Positions 1 through 7,431 of a stretch of DNA of 34,795 nt are shown piece after piece. The DNA is taken from positions 1 through 34,795 of the forward strand of contig JAIOQA010000142.1 in NCBI GenBank assembly GCA_021413675.1, written 5' to 3'. The stretch is from Deltaproteobacteria bacterium (GTDB lineage: Bacteria > Myxococcota_A > Polyangia > Haliangiales > Haliangiaceae). Under the pieces are notes generated by a model. It worked only from the letters and a program-made list of their open reading frames with translations, did no database searches and was not told where the DNA came from. How positions within the stretch are numbered: the first letter of the stretch is position 1; every line of letters starts with the position of its first letter. A program made the position numbers and the translations under genes.

Positions 1-1
1 C

Positions 2-1738
2 GCGGCGCTCGGCGGCAAGGGCGGCGCGCCTGCAGCGGCGGCGCCGGTGGCGCCCGTGGCGGCGGCGCCCGCGGCGAGCGGAGCTGCGGCGCCCGCACCC
101 GGCAAGGCCGAGCCGGCGAAGGCGCCCGTGTCGGAGCCCGACGCGAGCGTGCAGAAGGTCGTCGCGGCCGGCAAGGCCGACGAGGACAAGCAGAAGACCG
201 AGGCGACCTCGCGCGCGAACGCGTACCAGGCGCAGACCGAGGTCGAGAAGCAGGCGGCGATCGCGGCCGAGGCGAAGCTCAAGGCAGCGCAGCCGGCGGT
301 GGCGCCGGCGGGGCCCGTGAGCGCGGACGGCGCGGCGCCGGAGGGCGCGACGCCCGACGCGAAGGCGCCCGACGCGACGGGTCCGGACCGCCTGAGCCCC
401 CTGCAGCGTGCCTGGCTGGAGGAGAACAGCAGCACGGCGCAGGCGCGGATCACGCCCCTGCTGGCGCAGATCCCCGGGCTGGTCGCCGCCATCGCGGCGA
501 AGGTGGCGACCGGCGCGGCTGACGGGGAGACGAAGGGCGACGCGCGGCGGGTGCCCGCGCTCAAGGAAGAGCTGGAGAAGGCCCAGACCGCCAGCGCCGA
601 GCTCAGCGCGTTGCTGCGCGACGCGACGTTCGACCAGGCGAAGAACCACCTGGTGAGCAAGGTGCTGGCGCCGGTGTTCAAGGTGGAGAAGGAGCTGCCA
701 ACGATCGCCGCGCGGCACAAGGTCGAGCACGGCGCGAAGGCCTCGGACGCGAAGCCCGCCGACGCGATGGCGTCATCGGACCCGACGGCGCCGGACACGA
801 AGGGCGCCGACGCGAAGGCGCCGGATCACAAGCTATCGATCCCGTTCACGATGCACGGTGCGGCGCACCACCTGATCATCACGCAGTCCGCGAGTCCGCG
901 CGTGGAGATGGCGTCCACGATCGGACTGCTCACCGCCAAGATCGACGCGCTCGTCGCAGCGCTGAGCTCGGTCACGCCGCCGCCGACGGCGCAGCTCGCG
1001 GCGCTGGCTCGCCTGAAGACCGCCGCCAACGCGCTCGAGCACGCCTTGCAGGCCACCAACGGCGCGACTCCACCGACGCAACTGGGGAACAACTCCCCCG
1101 AGGCGCAGGCCGTCGTCCACGCACTCGTCGCGTACGCGAGCACGTACGACGCCGACGACCTCGATGTCCTCGCCGACCCCGCGGCCGCGCTCCGCGCGCA
1201 CGCAGGATACGGGTGGTTGCGGACCCACGGACTCGCCGTGGACTTCGAGACCCGGATCCTGACCCAGGCGACGCGGTTCCCGCGCCCGCGCGTCCGGGCG
1301 ATCCTCGATGGAATCGCGAAGTGGTCCGCCGTCCCGGGCTTCGCGTTCAAGGTCACGCAGGCCGTGGATACGAACCGGTTCTGGTCGCCAAACGACGGGT
1401 TCTTCTTCGAGCTCGAGGCCCTCGGCTCGCTGAACGATCTCCGGATCGCCGACGTGACGATCGGGGGCAACGTGATCGACGCCCTGACGGCGGCTGGGGT
1501 CCTCATCGACACCAAGTTCGAGATCGGCATGGACCCCGCGAGTCTGCTGCCGGGGCAGACTCCCCAGCTCAAGCCAGCCATCCGGCGCCAGATGGCAGCC
1601 ATGGTCGGCGCGGTTGGCACCGTGATCGGCGGGATCACCATCAAGGACTGGCACTTCCTCTGCGCCAGCGCGCCCGACGCGACGACCCAGGCGTACTTGA
1701 ATGCCCAGGGAATTGCGTCCCACTTCGTAACGCGCTGA
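2..1738 (+). CDS. C-terminal part of a long, possibly eCIS-type polymorphic effector (5' partial)
   Basis: The frame is open from the window edge, so the gene starts upstream; the first in-frame GTG at 47 is probably internal. Residue numbers here count from that GTG. The N-terminal ~115 residues are Ala/Pro/Lys-rich linker around a predicted coiled coil (about 35-85). A helical region follows (about 115-225), then a second linker with repeated DAKAPD-like units, then a segment opening with IPFTMHGAAHHLIIT. That last motif resembles the middle domain of long DUF4157-type proteins exported by contractile injection systems (recalled family resemblance, not searched). The last ~190 residues are globular and contain NVID (D478), then IDTK (D488, K490), the spacing of a PD-(D/E)xK nuclease core. 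The nuclease reading is inference. The stop overlaps the ribosome-binding site of the next gene. Confidence 0.6.
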   Translation, partial: AALGGKGGAPAAAAPVAPVAAAPAASGAAAPAPGKAEPAKAPVSEPDASVQKVVAAGKADEDKQKTEATSRANAYQAQTEVEKQAAIAAEAKLKAAQPAVAPAGPVSADGAAPEGATPDAKAPDATGPDRLSPLQRAWLEENSSTAQARITPLLAQIPGLVAAIAAKVATGAADGETKGDARRVPALKEELEKAQTASAELSALLRDATFDQAKNHLVSKVLAPVFKVEKELPTIAARHKVEHGAKASDAKPADAMASSDPTAPDTKGADAKAPDHKLSIPFTMHGAAHHLIITQSASPRVEMASTIGLLTAKIDALVAALSSVTPPPTAQLAALARLKTAANALEHALQATNGATPPTQLGNNSPEAQAVVHALVAYASTYDADDLDVLADPAAALRAHAGYGWLRTHGLAVDFETRILTQATRFPRPRVRAILDGIAKWSAVPGFAFKVTQAVDTNRFWSPNDGFFFELEALGSLNDLRIADVTIGGNVIDALTAAGVLIDTKFEIGMDPASLLPGQTPQLKPAIRRQMAAMVGAVGTVIGGITIKDWHFLCASAPDATTQAYLNAQGIASHFVTR

Positions 1739-1748
1739 GGTACTCCCC

Positions 1749-2363
1749 ATGGCGTTGTATGCGTATTCCCTGTTCCTCGCGCGCGAGCACGCCGCGGCGA
1801 GCCTGCTCGCCGACCTCGAGCGCTTCGGCCTCGTCGATGGCGGCGCGATGCTCGGGGTACCGGTCGAGGCGCACGAGTGGACGAACGCGCAGCAGCCGGC
1901 CTGTCCGCTGTCAGTCGTCGAGCTGGCGCTGGACGACGCGGGGTTCGAGCGGCTGCTGCGCGAGCGCGCCAGCGCGCTGATCGAGTGGCTTTGGCGTGCG
2001 ATCGCCGAGGCCGGGGTCGCGCACGCGTACATCCCGGGCGGTGGAGATTTCCCCTATCACGAAGGCGGCGTCCGCACCGACGTGGCGATCGGCGAGCACC
2101 TCGGAGATGTGGTCGCGACGGGCACGGTCCGGATCGTTCATCCGTTGATGCTCTTCGCGACGCGCACCACCGCTGGCGAGTGGGCGACCGGCGCCAAGTC
2201 GATGCTGGTCGAGGTCCGCCCCGGGCTGGGCTGCCTGCTCGTCTTCGGGCAGCGCGATCCGGCCACCGGCGCGCTCGAGCTGTTCGAACCCGCGACCCTG
2301 TACGAGCGCCTGCGCGACGAGCTGATGGGTTTGCAGGCAGCGCGTCGATCGACGCCGTCGTGA
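1749..2363 (+). CDS. Hypothetical 204-aa protein, candidate immunity partner of the upstream gene
   Basis: I do not recognise this family. The product is soluble, acidic, without signal peptide or membrane segment, and looks like a single alpha/beta domain with a YIPGGGDFPYHEGG loop near residues 95-110. It starts 10 bp after the upstream stop. The GAGG that overlaps that stop codon (TGAGG) serves as Shine-Dalgarno, so translation is probably coupled. Its position right behind the C-terminal domain of a putative polymorphic effector is typical of an immunity gene, but that role rests on context alone. It ends 6 bp from the convergent cytochrome gene. Confidence 0.75.
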   Translation: MALYAYSLFLAREHAAASLLADLERFGLVDGGAMLGVPVEAHEWTNAQQPACPLSVVELALDDAGFERLLRERASALIEWLWRAIAEAGVAHAYIPGGGDFPYHEGGVRTDVAIGEHLGDVVATGTVRIVHPLMLFATRTTAGEWATGAKSMLVEVRPGLGCLLVFGQRDPATGALELFEPATLYERLRDELMGLQAARRSTPS

Positions 2364-2369
2364 TCGCGC

Positions 2370-3581
2370 TCAGCGGCGGCGCGCGCGGCCGCCGGTCGGG
2401 TGACAGCCGGCGCAGTCGCTGGTGTCGTCGATGTTGCGGCGGCTGTGGATGCTCTCGATGTTGGCGGGCGTGTGCTCGTGGCAGCCGTAGCAGGTGTAGC
2501 TGCGGGTCGTGCGCGGGTGGCAGGTCGCGCAGGCGATGCGGCCGCCGCCGCCATGGGTGACCGGGAAGACGTGATCGTCGGGCAGCGCGGGCTCGCCGAT
2601 CGGCGCGCGCGCGTCGGGCCGCGGCATCGCGTCGGGCCGCGGCATCGCGTCCGGCCGCGGCATCGCGTCGATCGGCTCGCCATCGCCCGTCTCGCCATCG
2701 CTCGCGCCGTCGCCCGGCTCGCCATCGCCAGACGAACCACTGCCCTCGCCTGCCCCGCCCTCGCCCGGGCGGCGCACCGGCTTCCAGGCCTCGGTCGTGT
2801 GGCAGCGTCCGCAGTCATGGCCGTTGTCGCCGCGGTGGACGTCGTCGTCCCGGTGGCAGCCGATGCAGGCGCTCGGCGCCAGCGCGAACGCGGCGAGCCC
2901 GCGCACCCGCACGTGACACGCCTCGCACCGCGCCTCGGCGTGCTTGCCATCGAGGGCGAACGTCGTCTTGCCGTGATCGAAGCGATCGCCGAACCGATCG
3001 ACGCCGTCGTGGCACGCGAGGCAGGCGTCGCCCCACGCCGCGGTGTGGTGGGTCAGGAACTCGTCGGGATCGTCCTTGTGGCAGCCCGCGCAGCGGTCCT
3101 TCGCGAAGTGCAGCACGTCGTCGCCGTGGCAATCGCCGCAGCGAAAGCGCCCGCCGTCCTGCTTCTTGCCGTGCGCGGTGAGCGCGAAGCCGGTGGCCTC
3201 GTGCGGGAAGCCGCCGCTGATCTGCGTGATCTCCGCGTCGCTGCCGCGGTGCTCGGTGTGGCAGCGCAGGCACGCGCTCACCTCGGGCAGCTTGCCGTGC
3301 AGCGGCGCCTTCTGCGCGATGTCGTCGCGGATGTCGTCATGGCACGCGAGGCAGCGATCCGACATCACGCCCGCGCCGAAGCCGGTGTGGCAGGCAAGGC
3401 AGTCGAGCTCGCCGTGGTTCGCGACGCCGCCGTGGTGCTCGCCATCGCTCTCGCGGTTGAGGCCGCCGGGGCTGACCAGGCCACCGCCGGTGAGGCCCCA
3501 GGCCGCGGCGATGCCGGCGATCGCGACGATCGCGGAGATCAGCGCGAGCGGGGTCGCGAACGGCAGGCGATGGCGGCTCAT
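2370..3581 (-). CDS. Dodecahaem c-type cytochrome, membrane-anchored
   Basis: The protein has 403 residues and twelve CxxCH haem-binding motifs (for example CLACH, CLRCH, CGDCH, CEACH, CYGCH, CAGCH). A hydrophobic segment at about residues 9-31 is an uncleaved anchor or signal peptide, putting the haem part in the periplasm. Nine haem motifs form a first block. A linker rich in Gly, Ser, Glu and Asp, containing a three-copy DAMPRP repeat, separates it from a final three-haem block. It resembles the cytochrome c3/c7-type multihaem families used for long-range electron transfer. The ATG at 3581 overlaps the stop of the upstream membrane-protein gene (ATGA) and gives a proper signal sequence; the reading frame is open further upstream but that part is antisense noise. 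It is last in the operon and probably the electron-accepting end. Confidence 0.9.
   Translation of the reverse strand: MSRHRLPFATPLALISAIVAIAGIAAAWGLTGGGLVSPGGLNRESDGEHHGGVANHGELDCLACHTGFGAGVMSDRCLACHDDIRDDIAQKAPLHGKLPEVSACLRCHTEHRGSDAEITQISGGFPHEATGFALTAHGKKQDGGRFRCGDCHGDDVLHFAKDRCAGCHKDDPDEFLTHHTAAWGDACLACHDGVDRFGDRFDHGKTTFALDGKHAEARCEACHVRVRGLAAFALAPSACIGCHRDDDVHRGDNGHDCGRCHTTEAWKPVRRPGEGGAGEGSGSSGDGEPGDGASDGETGDGEPIDAMPRPDAMPRPDAMPRPDARAPIGEPALPDDHVFPVTHGGGGRIACATCHPRTTRSYTCYGCHEHTPANIESIHSRRNIDDTSDCAGCHPTGGRARRR
2611..2664 (-). repeat. Three-copy 18-bp tandem repeat inside the multihaem cytochrome gene
   Basis: Three almost identical 18-bp units (2611-2628, 2629-2646, 2647-2664), one base differing in the third, encode DAMPRP x3 in the linker between the two haem blocks. 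The period is a multiple of three, so copy number can change without breaking the frame. Confidence 0.9.
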
Positions 3582-4348
3582 CGCAGCCCCGCGCCGTAGT
3601 AGAGCGCCACCGCGACGTGCGCGAACCCGAGCACGAACATGCCGACGCCGAGCGGCACGTGCACGGTGTGCCACAGCGCGAGCAGGCGGCGATGGCGCGG
3701 GATGCGGACGACGCGCAGCTTGAGGCGATCGCGCGCCGCGGTCAGCTGCCGGCTCACGCGCGGCGCGAGGCCCGGTTGCGACAGCTGGGTGTCGAGCTCG
3801 CCGAGCAGCGCGGCGATCGCCGCCTGCGACATCTCCTCGCCGGCGGTGGTGCGCGGCAGGGCCGTGTACAGGTAGCGCCCGACGAACCCGCTGACCACGA
3901 CGACCATCACGGCGATCGCGGTCGCACCGGCGAGGCCCGAGAACCGCCAGTTGGTGTGGAGCAGGACCAGCGCGGGCCCGACGATGCCGGTGAAGATGTG
4001 GACCCGCAGCCAGGTCTGCATCGGGCCCCACGCGCCGGTGCGCGCGCGCTTGCGTAGCGAGTACGCGACCTCGGTCGCGATCATGAGCGCGAAGCCCGCG
4101 ATGCCGAGCGCGTGGCCGACCGCCGCGCCGGGCGCGGTTCGCGGCAGCACCGCGAACACCGCGATCGCGATCGCCACCGCGATCGCGGACCCGATCAGCT
4201 CGGGTACCGCGCGCCCGGGCGCGCGCGGCCGCCTCGGAACCTGCGAAGCTCGCGCTTCCAGGTTCCCTTTCGATCGATCGGCCCCGTCGAGGACGACGGT
4301 CCCGATCTCATCCGGACCCTGAGCCGCCGAACCTTCGGTTCGCCTCAT
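3578..4348 (-). CDS. Multi-pass membrane protein of the electron-transfer operon, possible di-haem cytochrome b-like subunit
   Basis: The protein has 256 residues and about five hydrophobic helices starting near residue 50. Histidines sit where haem-b ligands could lie: RVHIFTG, LLHTNWRF, LWHTVHVPLG and FAHVAVALYY. The GP.LVLLH...SGFVGRYLY pattern matches an uncharacterised membrane family I recall beside ferredoxin and FAD oxidoreductase genes. Its role would be to carry electrons across the membrane between the cytoplasmic flavoprotein and the periplasmic cytochrome; haem binding is inferred. Start and stop both overlap neighbours by 4 bp (ATGA). The first ~26 codons, including the only usable start codon before the first helix, lie inside an interspersed hairpin repeat (4271-4348), so the polar N-terminus (RRTEGSAAQ) is repeat-derived. 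Confidence 0.8.
   Translation of the reverse strand: MRRTEGSAAQGPDEIGTVVLDGADRSKGNLEARASQVPRRPRAPGRAVPELIGSAIAVAIAIAVFAVLPRTAPGAAVGHALGIAGFALMIATEVAYSLRKRARTGAWGPMQTWLRVHIFTGIVGPALVLLHTNWRFSGLAGATAIAVMVVVVSGFVGRYLYTALPRTTAGEEMSQAAIAALLGELDTQLSQPGLAPRVSRQLTAARDRLKLRVVRIPRHRRLLALWHTVHVPLGVGMFVLGFAHVAVALYYGAGLR
4271..4348 (-). repeat. RTEGSAA hairpin repeat, copy A (coding)
   Basis: This 78-bp segment aligns without gaps to 20809-20886 on the other strand at 63 of 78 positions (my manual count). Its core is the stem CGAACC, loop GAA, stem GGTTCG. Translated from its ATG it gives MRRTEGSAAQGPDE, which forms the N-terminus of the membrane protein. Confidence 0.85.
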
Positions 4349-5649
4349 GGGGCCCCCGCCGCCGCGCCGAGCTCGATGAGCCGCGCCAGCGCGCCCGGCG
4401 GATCGGCGTCGAGCGCCGCGCGCAGCGCCGACAGATCCACGCGATGCCGCACCAGCCGGGTCAGCGCCCGCGCGGCCGCCGGATCGTTCATGACCAGCGC
4501 GCCGACCAGGTGGCGGGGCCCGACGACGACGCGCACGCGCCGCGCCGGATCGTCGCCGGTCAGCGTCCACGCCGTCGGCCGCGCGCGCCAGCTCAGGCTG
4601 TCGCCGCGCGCGATCGTCACGAGATCGTCGTCGGCATCGGGCTGCCCGACCGCGCCGATGATCGTGATCGTGATCGCGCCGAGCCGCGTGACGTTGAGGC
4701 TCGGCGGGCGGCGATAGCCCGCGGGCGCGCCGGTCATCGCGGTGCCGGCGATCGCGCCGTGCGCGAGCGCGGTCGACCACAGGCTGTCGACCACGCCCTC
4801 CCCGGTGTCCGGATCCCGGACCTCGGCGACATCGCCCGCCGCGTACACGTGCTCGGCGCTGGTCTGGAAGCGGTGGTCGACGCGGACGCCGCGGCCGATC
4901 GACAGCCCGGCCTGGCGCGCGAGCTCGAGCCGCGGCGCGACGCCGATCGCGACCGCGACCAGATCGCACTTGATCGTGTCTCCGGCGGTGGTCTCGACCC
5001 ACGCGACCTTGCCGCGGTGGCCGACGACCCGCGCGACCTGGGTCTGGTGGTGCAGCGCGATGCCGTGCGCGACCAGCGCATCTTCGACCTGCTGCGACTC
5101 GACCGGATCGAGCACGTGGGCCCAGAACCGCGCGCCGCGCAGCAGGTAGTGGACCTCGACGCCGCGCGCGCGCAGGCCCTCGGCCAGCTCGATCGCCGTC
5201 GGGCCGCCGCCGATCACGACCGCGCGCTTCGCGCCACCGGCGCGGGCGATCAGGTTGCGGACGTCGTCGAGATCGTCGAGCTTCACCACGCCGTCGAGCT
5301 CCGCGCCCGGGAAGCTCGGCGGGATCGCCGCGGCGCCGGTCGCGAGCAGCAGCCGATCCCAGGGCACGACCGCGCCACCGGCGAGGTGCAGCTCGCGCCG
5401 CGCTAGATCGAGCTGGCGCGCGTCGTCGGTGCGACGATCGAGGCGGAGCGCGGCGATCTCGTCGCGCCCGCGGATGAAGACCTGCTTGTCGGGCACGGTG
5501 CCCGCGAGCAGGTACGCGAGGCCGGGGCGCGAGTAGAACGCGTGCGGCTCGCGACCGACCATGACGATCTCCGCCACCCCATCGCGCGCGCGGATCGCCT
5601 CGGCCGCGGCCAGCCCGGCGGCGCCGCTGCCGACGATGACGTGCCTCAC
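4345..5649 (-). CDS. FAD-dependent pyridine-nucleotide oxidoreductase
   Basis: The 434-residue protein belongs to the FAD/NAD(P) two-dinucleotide-binding family (rubredoxin reductase / NAD(P)H-nitrite reductase type). The FAD Rossmann motif GSGAAG is at residues 7-12, ATG at 103-105, the NAD(P) motif GGGPTA at 147-152, and the second FAD motif YAAGDVAE near 269-276. There is no redox-active CxxC disulfide, so it should pass electrons to a separate carrier, most simply the ferredoxin encoded just upstream. The GTG at 5649 is chosen because it overlaps the ferredoxin stop (GTGA) and places the FAD motif at the extreme N-terminus, as usual. It is cytoplasmic. Confidence 0.92.
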   Translation of the reverse strand: MRHVIVGSGAAGLAAAEAIRARDGVAEIVMVGREPHAFYSRPGLAYLLAGTVPDKQVFIRGRDEIAALRLDRRTDDARQLDLARRELHLAGGAVVPWDRLLLATGAAAIPPSFPGAELDGVVKLDDLDDVRNLIARAGGAKRAVVIGGGPTAIELAEGLRARGVEVHYLLRGARFWAHVLDPVESQQVEDALVAHGIALHHQTQVARVVGHRGKVAWVETTAGDTIKCDLVAVAIGVAPRLELARQAGLSIGRGVRVDHRFQTSAEHVYAAGDVAEVRDPDTGEGVVDSLWSTALAHGAIAGTAMTGAPAGYRRPPSLNVTRLGAITITIIGAVGQPDADDDLVTIARGDSLSWRARPTAWTLTGDDPARRVRVVVGPRHLVGALVMNDPAAARALTRLVRHRVDLSALRAALDADPPGALARLIELGAAAGAP

Positions 5650-5903
5650 GGCAGGTCCTCCGCCGCGTCCTCGACCGGGCCGAACCACAGGACGTCGCGC
5701 GGGCAGCGCGCGATGCACTCGCCGCAGCTGATGCAGCGCTGATCGACGATCACCGCGCCGACGCGCGCGTGGCTGCGCACGTCGATGCCGATCGGGCAGT
5801 TGTACGAGCAGATGCCGCACTGCACGCAGCGCTCGGGATCCGAGGTGACCACCGCCTCGGCGAGCAAGCGCACGCGGGCCAGCAGGTCGAGCGGATCGGA
5901 CAC
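5646..5903 (-). CDS. 2x[4Fe-4S] ferredoxin-type protein
   Basis: The 85-residue protein carries two cysteine clusters, C26-x2-C29-x2-C32-x3-C36-P and C57-x2-C60-x2-C63-x3-C67-P, the bacterial 2[4Fe-4S] ferredoxin pattern. A helical N-terminus of ~20 residues precedes them and may dock a partner. It starts with GTG at 5903 and is the first gene of the overlapping four-gene operon. A possible -10 box TAGCAT lies 10 nt upstream. It probably exchanges electrons with the FAD oxidoreductase. Confidence 0.92.
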   Translation of the reverse strand: MSDPLDLLARVRLLAEAVVTSDPERCVQCGICSYNCPIGIDVRSHARVGAVIVDQRCISCGECIARCPRDVLWFGPVEDAAEDLP

Positions 5904-5950
5904 GTCGTCGGCGATGCTACGCCCGCGCGATCATCCCTGCACGATCAGGG

Positions 5951-5976
5951 GCCGCCGAACCTTCGGTTCGGCTCAC
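5951..5976 (-). repeat. RTEGSAA hairpin repeat, copy C (short)
   Basis: Twenty-four of these 26 bp match copy A. The stem GCCGAACC / GGTTCGGC (8 bp, loop TTC on the plus strand) spans 5954-5972. On the minus strand a GTG opens a 19-codon frame, MSRTEGSAAPDRAGMIARA, ending at a TAG upstream of the ferredoxin gene. It lies between the ferredoxin and CPBP genes. Confidence 0.8.
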
Positions 5977-6014
5977 GACTCGCAGAATCTGCGCCTCCGA
6001 CAGACTCGCTGCGG

Positions 6015-7427
6015 CTAACCGCCGCACTGCCCGTGTCCGGACGGCGGACAGTGTCCGATCGCCAGCACGTCCATCGAGATCGCGACGCCGACGTGGATCA
6101 GCACGCCGCCCCAGATCGACCGCGTCCGCATCGCGAGCGTGCCGAGGATCAGGCCGGCGCCGATCGCGCCCAGGGTCTCGGGCATCGGCTTGCCGTAGTG
6201 GATCATGCAGTACGGCACGATCATCACGAACACCGCGTTGGAGCCGGCCAGCCGGCGCAGGGTCGACAGCATCACGCCGCGGAAGAAGAACTCGAGCGAG
6301 AGGAACTGCGCCGCGTACATCGCCTCCCACGACCACAGGTCGAGGCTCGAGCGATTCGCCAGCTTGTAGAACGGGTACGTGTGCAGGAACGACTTCGTCG
6401 TCGACGCGATGACCACCGCCGGGAACACCGCGGCGAACAGCGCGGCGTAGACCCAGAGGTGCTTCCAGAAGCCCTTGAACGACAGGTGCTGGTCGCGGAC
6501 CCGCACGCCCGGCACGAACGCGATCAGGATCGCGGGCAGCACCACGTAGCCGAGCACGCGCCAGCCCGACCACCACAGGAAGCCCCACAGCTGCCAGTAC
6601 TTCTGGTTGTCCGCGGTCTGCGGGTAGATCTTCTCGAACAGATCGTGGTTGCCCAGGTACTCCTGCGCGGTCAGCGAGATCGCGACCACCAGCAGCACCG
6701 CGACGACCTTCTTGTCGAGCGGCGGCCCGACCCGCGTTGCGTTGCGACCCAGCGGCCTGCGCAGCTCGCTGACGACCAGCACAAGGCTGATCGCGAGCGC
6801 GCCGAAGACCTCGCCCCAGTTGCGCCCGTAGTGGAACATCACGAACGGGATCAGCGCGACGAACACGCCGGTCGGTCCGAAGACCGGACGCAGCGTCGTG
6901 AGCACGTAGCCGAACAGGAGCACGACCAGCGCGACCTCGAGCGCGAGCTGGATCGCGGCCCACTGCAACCACGCGCCGCTGCCGACCGGATCGAGCGCGG
7001 GCTTGTAGAACATCGCGCACGCCACGCCCGCGCCGAGCGCCAGCCACACCCGCACATCGGCGAGCACCGCGCCGGCCGCGCGCAGCTGATCGGCGGCGCG
7101 GCTCCCCGGCAGGCAGGCCGCGACCGCGACCGGCATCACGACGCACGCCGCGACCGCGACCAGCGCCTGCCAGCCGTAGCCGCGCACCAGCCAGGCCAGC
7201 TCCGAGCCCTCACCGCGGTAGGGGAACCAGCCCTTGTAGTGATCGCCGTTGCCCAGGTACCAGGTGAAGGTCAGCGCGAACGCCGAGATCACGAGGATCG
7301 CGAGCACGCCGCGATCGAAGCCCGGCGCGTCGGCGGGGCGACCATCGCGATCGATGTGGGCCCACGCGCCGGTCGACACCGCGCGCCACGCGCGCAGCAC
7401 GCGGCCGCCGCTCGCGACCTCGGCCAT
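6015..7427 (-). CDS. CPBP-family membrane protease with internal duplication
   Basis: The 470-residue multi-pass membrane protein belongs to the CPBP/CAAX (Abi, Rce1-like) family of intramembrane glutamic endopeptidases. The C-terminal half has LEFFFR (E379, R383, a variant of EExxxR with Leu for the first Glu), MIHYG (H410) and LIHVG (H445). The N-terminal half is a diverged copy of the same unit: YLGNGD (58-63) matches YLGNHD (257-262), and a stretch ending FHYG (198-201) matches the one ending IHYG (409-412), but the N-terminal copy has no Glu/Arg at the catalytic site. It starts 4 bp after the gltX stop and is probably cotranscribed with it. The substrate is unknown. Confidence 0.88.
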   Translation of the reverse strand: MAEVASGGRVLRAWRAVSTGAWAHIDRDGRPADAPGFDRGVLAILVISAFALTFTWYLGNGDHYKGWFPYRGEGSELAWLVRGYGWQALVAVAACVVMPVAVAACLPGSRAADQLRAAGAVLADVRVWLALGAGVACAMFYKPALDPVGSGAWLQWAAIQLALEVALVVLLFGYVLTTLRPVFGPTGVFVALIPFVMFHYGRNWGEVFGALAISLVLVVSELRRPLGRNATRVGPPLDKKVVAVLLVVAISLTAQEYLGNHDLFEKIYPQTADNQKYWQLWGFLWWSGWRVLGYVVLPAILIAFVPGVRVRDQHLSFKGFWKHLWVYAALFAAVFPAVVIASTTKSFLHTYPFYKLANRSSLDLWSWEAMYAAQFLSLEFFFRGVMLSTLRRLAGSNAVFVMIVPYCMIHYGKPMPETLGAIGAGLILGTLAMRTRSIWGGVLIHVGVAISMDVLAIGHCPPSGHGQCGG

Positions 7428-7431
7428 TACT

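Noticed and set aside
833..2032. Minus-strand open frames of 270-400 codons across the left-edge gene
   Set aside because: They are antisense shadows; the plus-strand frame has the domain-like organisation and a coupled downstream start.
5951..5976. Hairpin repeat read as a simple rho-independent terminator
   Set aside because: There is no T-run, a related copy lies inside a coding sequence, and the reading frame is conserved; a repeat family explains it better.
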